From Tricholomella constricta (lineage: Eukaryota > Basidiomycota > Agaricomycetes > Agaricales > Lyophyllaceae): a stretch of DNA of 64,000 nucleotides. The stretch is from positions 62,001 to 126,000 of the forward strand of contig JAACJP010000014.1 of the NCBI GenBank assembly GCA_013368375.1, given 5' to 3'. Below are positions 41,855 through 51,620 of this stretch, one piece after another (the stretch's first letter is position 1; the number at the start of each line of letters is the position of its first letter). Both the position numbers and the translations under genes were made by a program. The notes beneath the pieces are model-generated. The model was not told where the DNA came from, did not search any database, and worked only from the letters and a program-made list of their open reading frames with translations.

Positions 41855-42372
41855 TAGCGATGCCGCAGTTCAGTTCAGAACCGATGTTCGGACCTGAACT
41901 TTTACGAACTGGACCAAGGTCCAGTCCAAGGTTCGGGATCGTGAGCGAACTGAACCTGATGTCCAGTTCACTGTTCGAGAAGCAGTGAATATGTATGAAC
42001 TTGCCCGAACTTGTTCGAACCGATGTATTTTCACCTTGTAAAATTCAAAACATGCATGGTCATTTTATTCTTCTTCGTTCATCCGGGTCTGTGGTTGCAT
42101 CTGTGGATTCTACTGTCATGACAAGGCCTAAATTTGGGAGAATTTGGCTTGGTTGGTGGTCGGGCCGCCTGTGTGTGGACTTGTTTGCAATCATATTTTC
42201 CCTCTCGTCAAGCACGTTGGAGGCAACTTCGAGAGCTTCACAAGGCGCGACAAAGCACAATGTGGGGCCGACGTCTCACCTACTCGATACCATGGTCACA
42301 AGGAGAGACGCTCGAGGGATTGGTATAAATTAGGTGAGTTGTGCCTCTCTACATCACCCCAATTTCGCATTC

Positions 42373-43007
42373 ATGGCTAACACAAACTCTACCTCTGCTG
42401 AACAATGTGCGCTTGCCGCCGATGGATCCTTGCTCGACGCATCTGACATCGTGTTTTACAACGATCCTGATGATGAAGTCCCTCTCCCTCCCACTTCGAA
42501 CTTCAGTCCAGCCCCACCTGTTCACCCGTTTTTCAATGGTGGTGAGGCCCCGGCTGTATCTGTCGCTAGCTCTCGTCGTTCTGGACGCACCCTCCGGCCT
42601 TCTATTCGCCTCCGGGATCCTGACAACAACAAACCTCCTGCGCGTGGTACCTCTGCACTGAAGCGCGCTGCATCAAACTCTGTCTCTTCCCCGTCAACTC
42701 GCAGAAAGCTTACCGACTCCGATGACTCCGGCGATGAGTTTCAGGATGTCGAAAATGGAACTGGTGGCGATACAGAAGAGGAGGGACAGGATGGTGTAGA
42801 TGAGGAGGACGAAGAGAACACTGGCCTGGAGGATCGGTTTGCTTGCGTGAAGGCTATGGCTGACAGCGACAGAGAAGTAATCTTCCTTTTAATTCTCTAA
42901 CTCTTCTTCTACTTACTGTTCAAAAGGCCCTTGCTCTTAGGGCTGGCCGCAAAGAGGACCGAACTGCCGATGTTCGAACAATCTTCACCAAGCAGCAACG
43001 CATTAAT
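42373..43007 (+). pseudogene. hAT transposase, 5' fragment
   Basis: Starts 'MANTNSTSAEQCALAADGS' (ATG 42373) and continues through a disordered acidic region ('SDDSGDEFQDVENGTGGDTE'). A GTAATC donor at about 42877 and an AAAAG acceptor lead to 'ALALRAGRKEDRTADVRTIF', 'TKQQRIN', where the Gypsy LTR begins. In related transposases the 'VRT.F' segment directly precedes a BED-type zinc finger; no such Cys/His cluster is present here or after the insertion, so it appears lost. The frame is otherwise open. Confidence 0.75.
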
Positions 43008-43497
43008 TGTTAGGGCGACCTCAGCGCAGAGCTTAGTCGTGCTGGCAGAGGGGAATCCAATGTTATATTATGTACGGTAGAGAGAGCGTAAGTAGACCTA
43101 CCTGGCAGAGGGGAATCCAATGAGAATAGAGTAAAGGATTCCCCCATGTCAGGAGGATGACTATATATGAGTAAGATACGTGAGGGCCGGCTCTCTGGGG
43201 TGTATGGTACGTAAATGATAACGGATGGGCAGCGGCGCGTGTATGTACACGTTCCCGACGCTGTCCGATCCTCGTGGCTCAGGGTGCGGGCACGAGGTCG
43301 GGCGACCGACGTCGGGATGTCGGACGTCGGGATCGGGCGCGCGCTGGAAGGGGAGGTAGCGACAGGGATGTATAAGTATGTACACCGACGCTTGGGTCGG
43401 AGCGTCGGGGTCGGGGGCGCGATCGGTCGGGAGCGATCGCACGTGTTGGGGGACAGTCGGTGAGTGTCGGAGGGCGTGAACGGGCGTTCCCCTAACA
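43008..43497 (-). repeat. Gypsy 3' LTR (490 bp)
   Basis: Bounded by TGTTAGGG...CCCTAACA inverted ends and nearly identical to 48867-49356, with about five substitutions by eye (for example at the positions corresponding to 43025, 43446 and the cluster around 43458-43466). It contains two exact 21-bp direct repeats 60 bp apart (starting about 43042 and 43102). Confidence 0.95.
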
Positions 43498-43510
43498 TCA
43501 CCCCCCCTTT
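43498..43510 (-). other. polypurine tract
   Basis: On the minus strand AAAAGGGGGG(G)TGA lies immediately before the 3' LTR. It is the expected plus-strand DNA primer and simultaneously encodes the last residues of pol (…Gln-Lys-Gly-Gly-stop). Confidence 0.85.
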
Positions 43511-46500
43511 TGAATCGCAACGACTCGGTGCGGGGCCGCGGTGGCGAAGACGGCCGGGGATAACGTGAATATGCCACGAATGTGGCGGGCAGCGTCAGGG
43601 TTGTCACGGTGGAACTTTCGTACCAGATCGGGGGCGGCGACATTTTCGCGAGGTTCCCAAGAAGCTTCTTCGTAACCATAGCCCTTCCACAGGACCTTGT
43701 ACTGTAGTTTTTTGCGGAAGGTTCGGCTATCGAGGATCTTTTCAACTTCGTAATGGGGTTCGTCGTCGATTATGTCGGGGGGCGGAGGGGGATCGGATCG
43801 ACGACCTTCGATCGGATCAGCAACGGCGGGGATGAGCTTCACGACGTGGAAGACTGGGTGGATGCGCTTCATGGACTGAGGCAGCAGGAGGCGGTATGCA
43901 AGCGGGCCGACTCGCCTTTGCACGACGAAAGGGCCAAGGTAGCGATGCGACAACTTCTTAGACGGTCGGGTCGTAGAAATGTCGGTCGCGTCCAAGTATA
44001 CCTTGTCGCCAGGCTGGTAGTCGGGCGTTGGGGCGTGCCGCTGGTTGTAATACCGCTCCATGTCGTCTTTGGCCTTTGAAAGCGCTGCCTTGGCTTCCTC
44101 CTGTGCTTCCTTCATGCGCTCCACGAACTCGTCTGCTGACTCGTTCTTGGAAGCGCCCCGACGCGGCTCAAAGCCCATGCGCGGATGCCGACCAGTGTCA
44201 AGCAGGAAGGGGGTCTGCTGCGTCGCTGAATGTACATGGTTGTTGTAACTGAATTCGGCGTCGGGCAGGAGGTCCTCCCAATCGTTCTGGCGCTCATTGC
44301 AGAAGACTCGCAAGAACTGTTCCAGTTCCTGGTTGACACGCTCTGTCTGTCCGTTGGTCTGTGGGTGGTATGCCGTCGAGGCCGACAGCTTGATACCCAG
44401 GAGTCTGTACAGTTCGCGCGTGAACTCGGCGACAAACTGTGGACCTCGATCGGAGACGAATGCGTCGGGGAGACCGTGCAGCTTCCAGACGTGGCGACGG
44501 TAGAGGTTCGCAGCTCCCAGGGCCGAACAAGTCGTGTGCGACGCGATGAAATGCGCGCGCTTTCCGACCGAATCCACGACATTCATGATCGCGTCGTGGC
44601 CGTTGGACTCTGGAAGTTCGGTGATGAAGTCGACCGATACGACATTCCATCGGCCTTCGGGGATGGGAAGCGGCTGCAGCTGTCCGACGGAGAGTTGGCG
44701 GCGAGGTTTCGTGCGCAGACACATGTCACAGGTGCTGGTGTACGAACCGATGAAGCGCGACATCTGGGGCCACCAGTAGTTGCGCGACACCAGTTCGAGC
44801 GTCTTCCAGCGACCGGGGTGACCGGCGACCTTGGAGTCGTGGTGCTGCTCCACAATGCGTCGGCGAAGGTCTGGGACGTTTGGGACATAGATCCGTCCAC
44901 GGAACGTGAGCAGACCGCCTTCCTCTCCCCACTCGCCAAAGCGAAGGGAGCGGCCGGCGACCTTGGATGCTTTGACCAGTTGCGCCGCTTTCGCGACCGC
45001 ATCCTCCTGAGCCCCATCGCGATTGCCCTTACGGATCGCTTTCAGCACATCATCCTCCTCTCCGACCAGTGCAAGGCCTTCAGTTGCACGAACGGCGAAG
45101 AATTCTGGTTTGAGCAGCACGATGTTGGCGTTGTCGGCGCTTCCGTCGCCATGGTCGGGGCGACGCGATAACGCGTCGGGTTTGCCCATGCTACGGCCAG
45201 GACGGTGGTGGAGGGCGAAGTCGAAGTTAGCGAGGTAAAGCGACCATCGGGCTTGACACCGATTGAGTTTCTTCGCGGTGAGGAAGTACTCAAGGTTCTT
45301 GTGGTCGGTCCAGATCTCCACCTTGTGCTTTGCGCCTTCTACGAAGTGTCGCCATTCCTCCAGAGACCGGATGATCGCCAGCATCTCTTTGTCATGGATC
45401 TCGTAGTTCCGCTCGACGGCGTTCAAGCTCTTCGAGTAGAACGCGACCGGGTGCCACTTGCCATCGGACGGCGACTCTTGCGACAGGACTGCGCCCGTTG
45501 CGAAGTCGGACGAGTCGGCTTCGATGCGGTACGGTCGATCGTCGTCGGGGAACATGAGGACTGGCCCCGATGTGATCGCAGACTTCAGAAGGGCAAAGGC
45601 CGACTGCTCCAACTCTCCCCATCGCCAGGCGATGTCCTTGCCTGTCAGATCGAACAGGGGTCGGGCGTGGTGCGAGAAGTCCTGGATGAACCGTCGGTAG
45701 AAATTGGTGAAGCCTAGGAACGCTTGCACCTCCTTCTTGTTCTTCGGTGCCGGCCATTCCAACACTCCAGCGACTTTAACCGGATCCATTTCCACTTGCC
45801 CTTGCGAAATGATCAGCCCGAGATACTCGATCTTAGTCTGCTCAAATTCGCATTTCTCGGGCTTTAAGAACAGCTGATGTTCGCGGAGTCGGTCCAGTAC
45901 CAGTCGCGTGACCCGACGGTGTTCCTCTAGCGTCTTTGTATAAATCAAGATGTCATCGAGGTACACGCAAACAACACCTTCAGCGATCAGATCGCGGAAG
46001 ATATCATTCATCATGGTCTGAAATGTGGCGGGGCTGTTCGTGAGGCCGAAGAACATGACGAGCGGCTCGAAGAGGCCGCGATTCGTCCGAAACGCTGCCT
46101 TCCACTCGTCGCCTTCCTTGATCCGTACGTTGTTGTACCCCCATCGGACGTCCAACTTGGTGAAGTACCGCGCGCCGCGAAGGTTATTCACCAGTTCGCT
46201 AATGAGGGGCAGCGGGTATCGGTTCTTCACCGTGAGCGCATTGAGCGTCCGATAGTCCTGAACCAGTCGGAGCGACCCGTCCTTCTTCTTGATGAAGAAG
46301 ACCGGCGACGCCATGGGCGACTTGGACGGTCGGATGCGACCTGTCTCGAGGTTCTCCTTGAGGAATGCGTCGAGTTCGACCTGTTCTGCCGGTGAGAGCG
46401 GGTAGACCTTCGTGCCCGTCGGCGACGCGCCCGGCTCCAGTTCGATGGCATGGTCCCATTGCTTGCGCTCTGGAAGCTCATCGAATGCGACTTTGGAGAA

Positions 46501-46840
46501 GACATCTTCAAAGTCGTGGAGGTGGGTCGGTACTGCGTCACGGAAAGTTCTGGGCACGGAGTTAGCAGCGTGCGCTTCCGCAAGTCGCTGCAATGTCGTT
46601 TGGCTGGCCCGAATATGTTCGGCGGTCGGAGTCAGATGGATCGCGGTCGCGAAGATGCGATCGCCACTCAGGAAGGTTTCCACCAGGAAGTCGTCAGACT
46701 CTGGGTCAGGTTCCTCCAGGATCGGGGTGTAGGGGAGGAACTCCTCCTCATCAGAGTCGTCCTCAACATACGGGTTGGTCGGGGCTCGCAGGTCAGGCTC
46801 AGTCGTCGGTATATACCGTCGGCTCGACAGGCGCGGATCG
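43498..46840 (-). pseudogene. Gypsy pol: reverse transcriptase, RNase H, integrase, chromodomain
   Basis: An open frame of about 1,100 codons without internal stops, ending at the TGA 43498-43500. Order: linker 'PTTEPDLRAPTNPYVEDD'; RT with 'KSPMASPVFFIKKKDGSLR', 'LVQDYRTLN' and catalytic 'YLDDILIYT' (near 45955); RNase H 'RIEADSSDFATGAVLSQES' ... 'WTDHKNLEYFLT'; integrase zinc finger 'HHDSKVAGHPG' ... 'CDMC' (near 44840-44720), core with 'VSVDFITELP', 'VSDRGPQFVAEF', 'YHPQTNGQTERVNQELEQ'; chromodomain 'YEVEKILDSRTFRKKLQYKV' 'LWKGYGYEEASWEPRENV' (near 43760-43650). Domains look catalytically complete. It has no start of its own and is offset by one base from the protease frame near 46820, so it is marked as broken. 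Shadow frames on the plus strand are not genes. Confidence 0.92.
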
Positions 46841-47540
46841 CTGCGCGCACTTTGGTGCGTGCGCGCCGATCGGCTTTGACCTCGTCCTTGCAGGTGCCGC
46901 ACTGCGTCGGACAGCGACTCATCTTCACCTCCTTGGTCTCCCAGTCGATCTCGGGGTTATGGTTTTTAAGCCAGTTGAACCCGAGGATCATGTCTTGCTT
47001 GCCTAACTGGGTGACCCCGAAGACGGCTCGTTCGGTATGACCGTTGTATCGCAAGACAGCTTCTACAATGCAAGAGACCGAACCGCCTTCGTTGAGAGTG
47101 CCGTCCACATTGTAAACCGGGGATGGCCGACTAAGCACCTTGGTTGTGAGCTTGTGTTTCTCGACGAAAGCGACATTGAGAAAACTGCCGGTCGCTCCGC
47201 TGTCCACTAGGGCAGTGACGGCATGCGACTCCTGGGTGTCGGTGGTCTCCAGTTCGACGTTGAGCCACAGGGATCTGGGGCAGGGGGAGGCAGCGGCGAT
47301 GAAGCGACTAGGGGGTCGCTTTTCCCAGCGGGGTAGGCCACGACGCGACGGGGCGATCGGCTTTGCGACTGCGATCGGTGTCGTCGGGTCGGAGGGGTTT
47401 TGTACGTCTTTGTCGGTCGGTTCACTCGTCGGAATAGCAGCAATATTAGGTGTATTGGCGTATTCTATGGATAAAGGAGCGAACCGATTACGACTAGACA
47501 ACGGGGGCGTACGTTCCACCCGTTGTGTAATTAAAAACCC
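46815..47540 (-). pseudogene. Gypsy aspartyl protease frame
   Basis: A frame lying -1 relative to gag, entered just before the gag stop (see frameshift signal). It encodes a retropepsin-like protease: 'HAVTALVDSGATGSFLNVAF' (catalytic DSG near 47200), 'YNVDGTLNEGGSVSCIVEAV', 'LGKQDMILGFNWL', followed by 'CPTQCGTCKDEVKADRRART'. Around 46820 coding sense moves to another frame (-1) that becomes pol. No slippery heptamer is evident there, so a one-base indel is more likely than programmed shifting. Confidence 0.75.
47498..47540 (-). promoter_or_regulatory. -1 programmed ribosomal frameshift signal (gag to protease)
   Basis: On the minus strand the last gag codons are GGT TTT TAA. The heptamer G GGT TTT (47540-47534) fits X XXY YYZ; slipping back one base gives GGG TTT TTA and enters exactly the protease frame. 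A 7-nt spacer TAATTAC (47533-47527) is followed by a perfect 8-bp stem, ACAACGGG (47526-47519) with CCCGTTGT (47505-47498), around a 13-nt loop. This is the canonical layout of a -1 frameshift element. Confidence 0.8.
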
Positions 47541-48739
47541 TCCTTGGCGTCGGAGGCGGTCGCGTCGGCCGACGATGGAGTCGGGTCGGCGGGGACTGCG
47601 TCCTTGCGAGCTAGACGTTCCATGATAAGCGCCTCCAGCTCATCATCGAGCATGTGGCGCACGTCCCAGCGCAAAGGGCAGTCACGAGAGTAGTGACCCT
47701 TTTTCTTGCACCGAAAACAGTGGTCGTCGGCAGGCGCGACTCGATCGCGCATCCGATCTACGTCCATTGGGATGCCCTGGGGGATCGGCCTGGGGGCTGG
47801 TGCGGCAGGAGCGCGGGGGGCGGGGGGAGCGGGAGCGGGAGCGGGGGCAGTAGCGAACACCCATCGTGCAGCTGCGGTGGTGGGCGGGCGGCTGTCGGGC
47901 GCCTTTGTCGGGACCATCCGACGGTGGAAGTCGTCCTCCGACCTCATGATGAAATCTTGAGAACGAGCGATCCTCAGCCACTCCTCAATCTTCTCGTCGT
48001 GCGGGCGACCCGTGGTGATGCTTCCGAGTCGCCTCGAGAGCTTCGGGTCCATTCCCCGACGGAATTTGAGGACCAGGTGACGCCCATCTGGGTAGCCCGC
48101 CTTGACCCACAGGGATCGGAACGAGTCGATGTACTCGTCGATCGATCAACCGTTCTGGAAGTACGCCGTCGACTCCAGGATGAGCGCGGCATCGGCGACC
48201 TCGTCGAAGAGGAAGAACTCGCCACGGAAGGTGTCTTCGAAGTCCTTCCAGGCGGGAAAGACGTCCTTGGCGGTTCCAAACTGGAACACCCGACTGACGA
48301 AGTCGGCGGCTCGCCCGTGCTGCATGTACGACAGCACCCATACTATTCGGGCGTGGTCGTCGGCGAAACTTCCCCCGCACAAGGAGAAGTAGAGCTTGCA
48401 GGCGTTCAAGAACGCGCGACCGCCCGATCGGGCGCCGTCGTAAATGGGAGGGGGCGACGGTCAGAGGTGGTGCGATCCCGATCGCGGAGAGCCTGGCAGC
48501 GGGGTGGTCGTCTCAGGCGGCGGGGGGGTCGTGTCTGCTTCGGGAGCAGCGGGGGTGGGATTGGGGGGTGTCCCCGACATGAATTTTTCGAAAAGAGCGG
48601 AGAGGCGGTCCATAGAGGCCGAGTTGGAGGTATTGGAGGCAGAGAGAGCCGAAATTGTGGCTTCCATATTCGCCAACCGCTCCTCCGTCGTGAGGAAGGG
48701 AGAGAACGGTCGCTGCGACATGTCACCAAATTCGGACAT
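47531..48739 (-). pseudogene. Gypsy gag with two in-frame TGA codons
   Basis: Starts at ATG 48739 ('MSEFGDMSQRPFSPFLTTEE', a coiled-coil-like N-terminus) and ends at TAA 47531-47533. The capsid-like part reads 'AFLNACKLYFSLCGGSFADD', 'WVLSYMQHGRAADFVSRVFQ', 'EYIDSFRSLWVKAGYPDGRH', and the nucleocapsid has a zinc knuckle 'CFRCKKKGHYSRDC' (CX2CX4HX4C, near 47720-47680). Two TGA codons interrupt the single reading frame, near 48461 and 48146; both are followed by sequence continuing the same protein, and both would be CGA with one transition. Plus-strand frames here are antisense shadows. Confidence 0.85.
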
Positions 48740-48852
48740 CTCGAAACGGGACTGGGCGGGCGATCGGAGCGAGCGCGCGTTGGACGGTCGCGTGTAGCAG
48801 ACGCGTGTTTCGGCGCGGAAGCGGATCGGTCGGCTTCGTCGGGTTTCTAGAG

Positions 48853-48864
48853 TTACTCTATTCT
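48853..48864 (-). other. self-complementary primer-binding site (Tf1/sushi type)
   Basis: Two bases inside the 5' LTR, the minus strand reads AGAATAGAGTAA. The same element's LTR contains, on its coding strand, TTACTCTATTCT (48993-48982), the exact reverse complement. No match to a tRNA 3' end ending in TGG is seen. In Tf1-like elements the transcript 5' end folds back onto such a site and, after cleavage, primes reverse transcription. Confidence 0.8.
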
Positions 48865-48866
48865 GC

Positions 48867-49356
48867 TGTTAGGGCGACCTCAGTGCAGAGCTTAGTCGTG
48901 CTGGCAGAGGGGAATCCAATGTTATATTATGTACGGTAGAGAGAGCGTAAGTAGACCTACCTGGCAGAGGGGAATCCAATGAGAATAGAGTAAAGGATTC
49001 CCCCATGTCAGGAGGATGACTATATATGAGTAAGATACGTGAGGGCCGGCTCTCTGGGGTGTATGGTACGTAAATGATAACGGATGGGCAGCGGCGCGTG
49101 TATGTACACGTTCCCGACGCTGTCCGATCCTCGTGGCTCAGGGTGCGGGCACGAGGTCGGGCGACCGACGTCGGGATGTCGGACGTCGGGATCGGGCGCG
49201 CGCTGGAAGGGGAGGTAGCGACAGGGATGTATAAGTATGTACACCGACGCTTGGGTCGGAGCGTCGGGGTCGGGGGCGCGATCGGTCGGGAGCGATCGCA
49301 CGTGTCGGGGGACAGTCAGTGAGCATCGGAGGGCGTGAACGGGCGTTCCCCTAACA
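48867..49356 (-). repeat. Gypsy 5' LTR (490 bp)
   Basis: TGTTAGGG...CCCTAACA ends, same length as the 3' LTR and about 99 percent identical. On the coding strand a TATATA box (about 49026-49021) lies about 30 nt upstream of TTTACTCTATTCT, the probable transcription start, dividing the LTR into about 363 bp U3 and 127 bp R-U5. Contains the exact 21-bp repeats beginning at 48901 and 48961. Confidence 0.95.
49021..49027 (-). promoter_or_regulatory. LTR TATA box
   Basis: ATATATA on the coding (minus) strand, about 30 nt before the sequence that is complementary to the primer-binding site, fitting it as the promoter for the self-priming genomic RNA. The same motif is in the other LTR near 43162-43168. 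Confidence 0.6.
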
Positions 49357-51620
49357 GACATTCCTCACCGCACCAAGCTCCGCCAAGAAATCATCCGTCG
49401 TGCTCACGATGTTGAACAGCGTGTTCGTGACCGACTTAAAGACATCTCTGGCAAGGTGTCGTTCACATTCGATACATGGACCTCTGACGCAGGTGATCCT
49501 TTCTTGTCTGTCACGGGACATTACATCTGGGCCCCAGAGAGCCACCCAATGGACTGGTCATTGAAAACTGACCAACTCGCCTTCACACACCTCGAAGGGA
49601 ACCATTCCGGCTCAAATGTTGGGAATGTTCTTGTACGCACCTTCGATCGTTACAACCTTCGGCGAAAGGTAAGTTCTATTTAAAGTACACGGTCCTAACT
49701 TGCTAATTTCTTCAACAATAAGTTGGGCTGGGCTACGGCGGACAACGCGCCCAACAATTTTACTGGAATTCGTACCACAGCCATCGACATCAATAGTACA
49801 CCGGGCCTGACAGAGAAATGGGAGCCTGCACAGCGTTATATAAGGTGAGTACTTATCCGATCTGTACACAATAAATTTTCACAGTCTTTCAGATGTATGG
49901 AGCATGCCGTGGACCTTTCGGCCCGCCATTTCGTAGAAACTATCTCGCCTTCAACACGTAAGGTCGTCAAGAAAATCAGGACGGCATTCAAGAATGCCAA
50001 CATGAATTTGGAAGACGAAGGCCTGGACCTCAATGCAATCAACAAAAGCCTGGCAAGCATTGATGACACCGGTGATGATGAAGACGACGATGAAGATGAT
50101 CCCGATGAGGTAGCTACTCTATTAAGTTTTGCGGACTCGGTTGGCAAAGCACTAGCCTTGGTCAAACAAGTAAGTGACTAACTAAATCATGTAAATATTC
50201 TACATCTATGCCTCCTCACACCTCGTGCCTCTAGATCTGTGCTTCCCCTCAAGCTCGTGCTTTCTTCAAGAAGTCTTGTCAGCAGAACGACGTCCCGACC
50301 CTTCAACTTCTCCTCTGGATTCGCACTCGATGGGCATCGATGTATTCATTCTTGGACCGCATGCTTACGGTTCGCAAGGTAAGTACAGCTTTCTTTTAAG
50401 ATACCTTGACTATAGCTAACAGCTTTCATGCAGGCTATAAATCATTTTGTTCAACTCGCCGATGACAGCGACGAAGTTCCCACACTTCGCAGAAAGTCGT
50501 ACAGTGACTTCCGCCTTGGCAAGCAGGACTGGAACAAATTAGAGCTAATGCATGAGGTCTTGAAGGTACGTCCTATGTTCATCATGACTTTACATAATCT
50601 AATTACTATATAGGAACCTGCTAGCGCCAAGCAGACCTTTTCGAGCTCCCAAGAGCCCACCGTCTTCCGCACTGTCCCCGTGCTCGAGTTCCTTCAAGAG
50701 ACCTGGGAGAATATGGCTGACCTGCCAAGGTTCTACGAGGTCGAAGAAGCCTTACGAAAGGGACTAGCAAATTTGGAGAAGTGGTATCGGAAGGTAACAG
50801 ACGTCGATGCTTACTTCATTTGTCTGGGTGCGTCTCGCTCTCTAAATTTCATCTATTTTCTGTCCTTATTTTATCCTAGTACTGGATCCCAACATCAAAA
50901 CAGCATACACAGAGGAAAAGTGGAAGCCCGAATTCCATGAGGCTGGCATGGAGCGTCTCGGCGAAGTTGTAAGTGCCACATGTCACCTTGTCTGTAGTCT
51001 GAGCTCACTCCTCCCAGTTCGACAGCTACTACATTACACCAACCCCCTCCGAGTCCACCATTAGCCAGAAAGCAACTGCCGGTATGTTTCCTCGTCTCCG
51101 ATTTCCTTTCACTTCTCTCACGTCCCACCCAGTGGTCCCTGACAAGTCCAATGGTCAATATGGCTATTCTTGGATCCGAAATGCTGTCCGAGCACATGTA
51201 GACGCCGAGCACACCCAGGCCAGCCCTTGCGATGAACTCAAACGCTATCTGGAGAGCCCGCTGGAGAAGGTCGAGGATGTTATTGGTTATTGGGGGGTAC
51301 GTCGTAATACAGGTGTTTTTGACTACCACTCATTAATGTTCTCACAGAAACACTCCGGTCCATCCCATTACCCTACGCTTGCTCGTCTCGCTCGCGACTA
51401 CCTTGCCATCCAAGGCTCGGCAACACCATCAGAGCGCGCATTTTCCAGTGGCGGTCTTACCGGAGTTGCGCTTCGCAACCGTCTCACTGTCGAGGCCTTT
51501 GAGGCCCTGCAACTGCTCAAGAGCGCATACCGAAATGGACACATCGACGCCGGATCTGAGGCTGAGAAACATCTCGAGACCTTGTGGGATTGCACAGATG
51601 GACATTCTGATTTACTTTGA
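49357..51620 (+). pseudogene. hAT transposase, 3' fragment
   Basis: Picks up directly after the 5' LTR as 'DIPHRTKLRQEIIRRAHD', then the RNase H-like core 'KVSFTFDTWTSDAGDPFLSV', 'TGHYIW', 'GNHSGSNVGNVLVRTFDRY', 'LGWATADNAPNNFTGI', 'CMEHAVDLSARHFVE', an acidic insert ('DDTGDDEDDDEDDPDEV'), 'IRTRWASMYSFLDRMLTVRK', 'FICLVLDPNIKTAYTEEKW', and the hAT C-terminal dimerisation region 'YPTLARLARDYLAIQGSATP', 'SERAFSSGGLTGVALRNRL'. Stop 51618-51620. About nine small introns with good borders. Core catalytic regions and the dimerisation domain look undamaged, so only the N-terminal DNA-binding part seems to be missing. Confidence 0.85.

Larger units (their letters stand above)
43008..49356 (-). mobile_element. 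Ty3/Gypsy chromodomain LTR retrotransposon (Tf1/sushi-like)
   Basis: Complete 6.35-kb element on the minus strand: 5' LTR 48867-49356, primer-binding site 48853-48864, gag 48739-47531, protease frame about 47540-46815, pol to 43498, polypurine tract 43498-43510, 3' LTR 43008-43497. Gene order PR-RT-RNaseH-IN with a C-terminal chromodomain marks a chromovirus; the self-complementary primer site marks the Tf1/sushi branch. No 5-bp target duplication is visible (left TTAAT, right GACAT), and the host hAT appears to have lost sequence at the junction. LTR identity near 99 percent indicates a recent insertion, but gag and pol carry disabling changes. Confidence 0.95.

Noticed and set aside
43161..43745. 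Minus-strand frames running through the LTR
   Set aside because: The same frame recurs in the second LTR; it is regulatory repeat sequence overlapping the end of pol, not a separate gene.
44230..45171. Long plus-strand open frame (313 codons) inside the Gypsy element
   Set aside because: It is antisense to the integrase/RNase H part of pol; the opposite strand shows clear conserved motifs, and this frame has none.
46841..46902. Apparent start of pol near 46902
   Set aside because: The codon is GTG, and sequence before about 46830 in this frame does not look like protein; the real upstream coding is in the protease frame.
47654..48850. 398-codon plus-strand frame rich in Gly, Arg and Val
   Set aside because: Antisense shadow of gag; composition reflects high GC, and the gag zinc knuckle is on the other strand.
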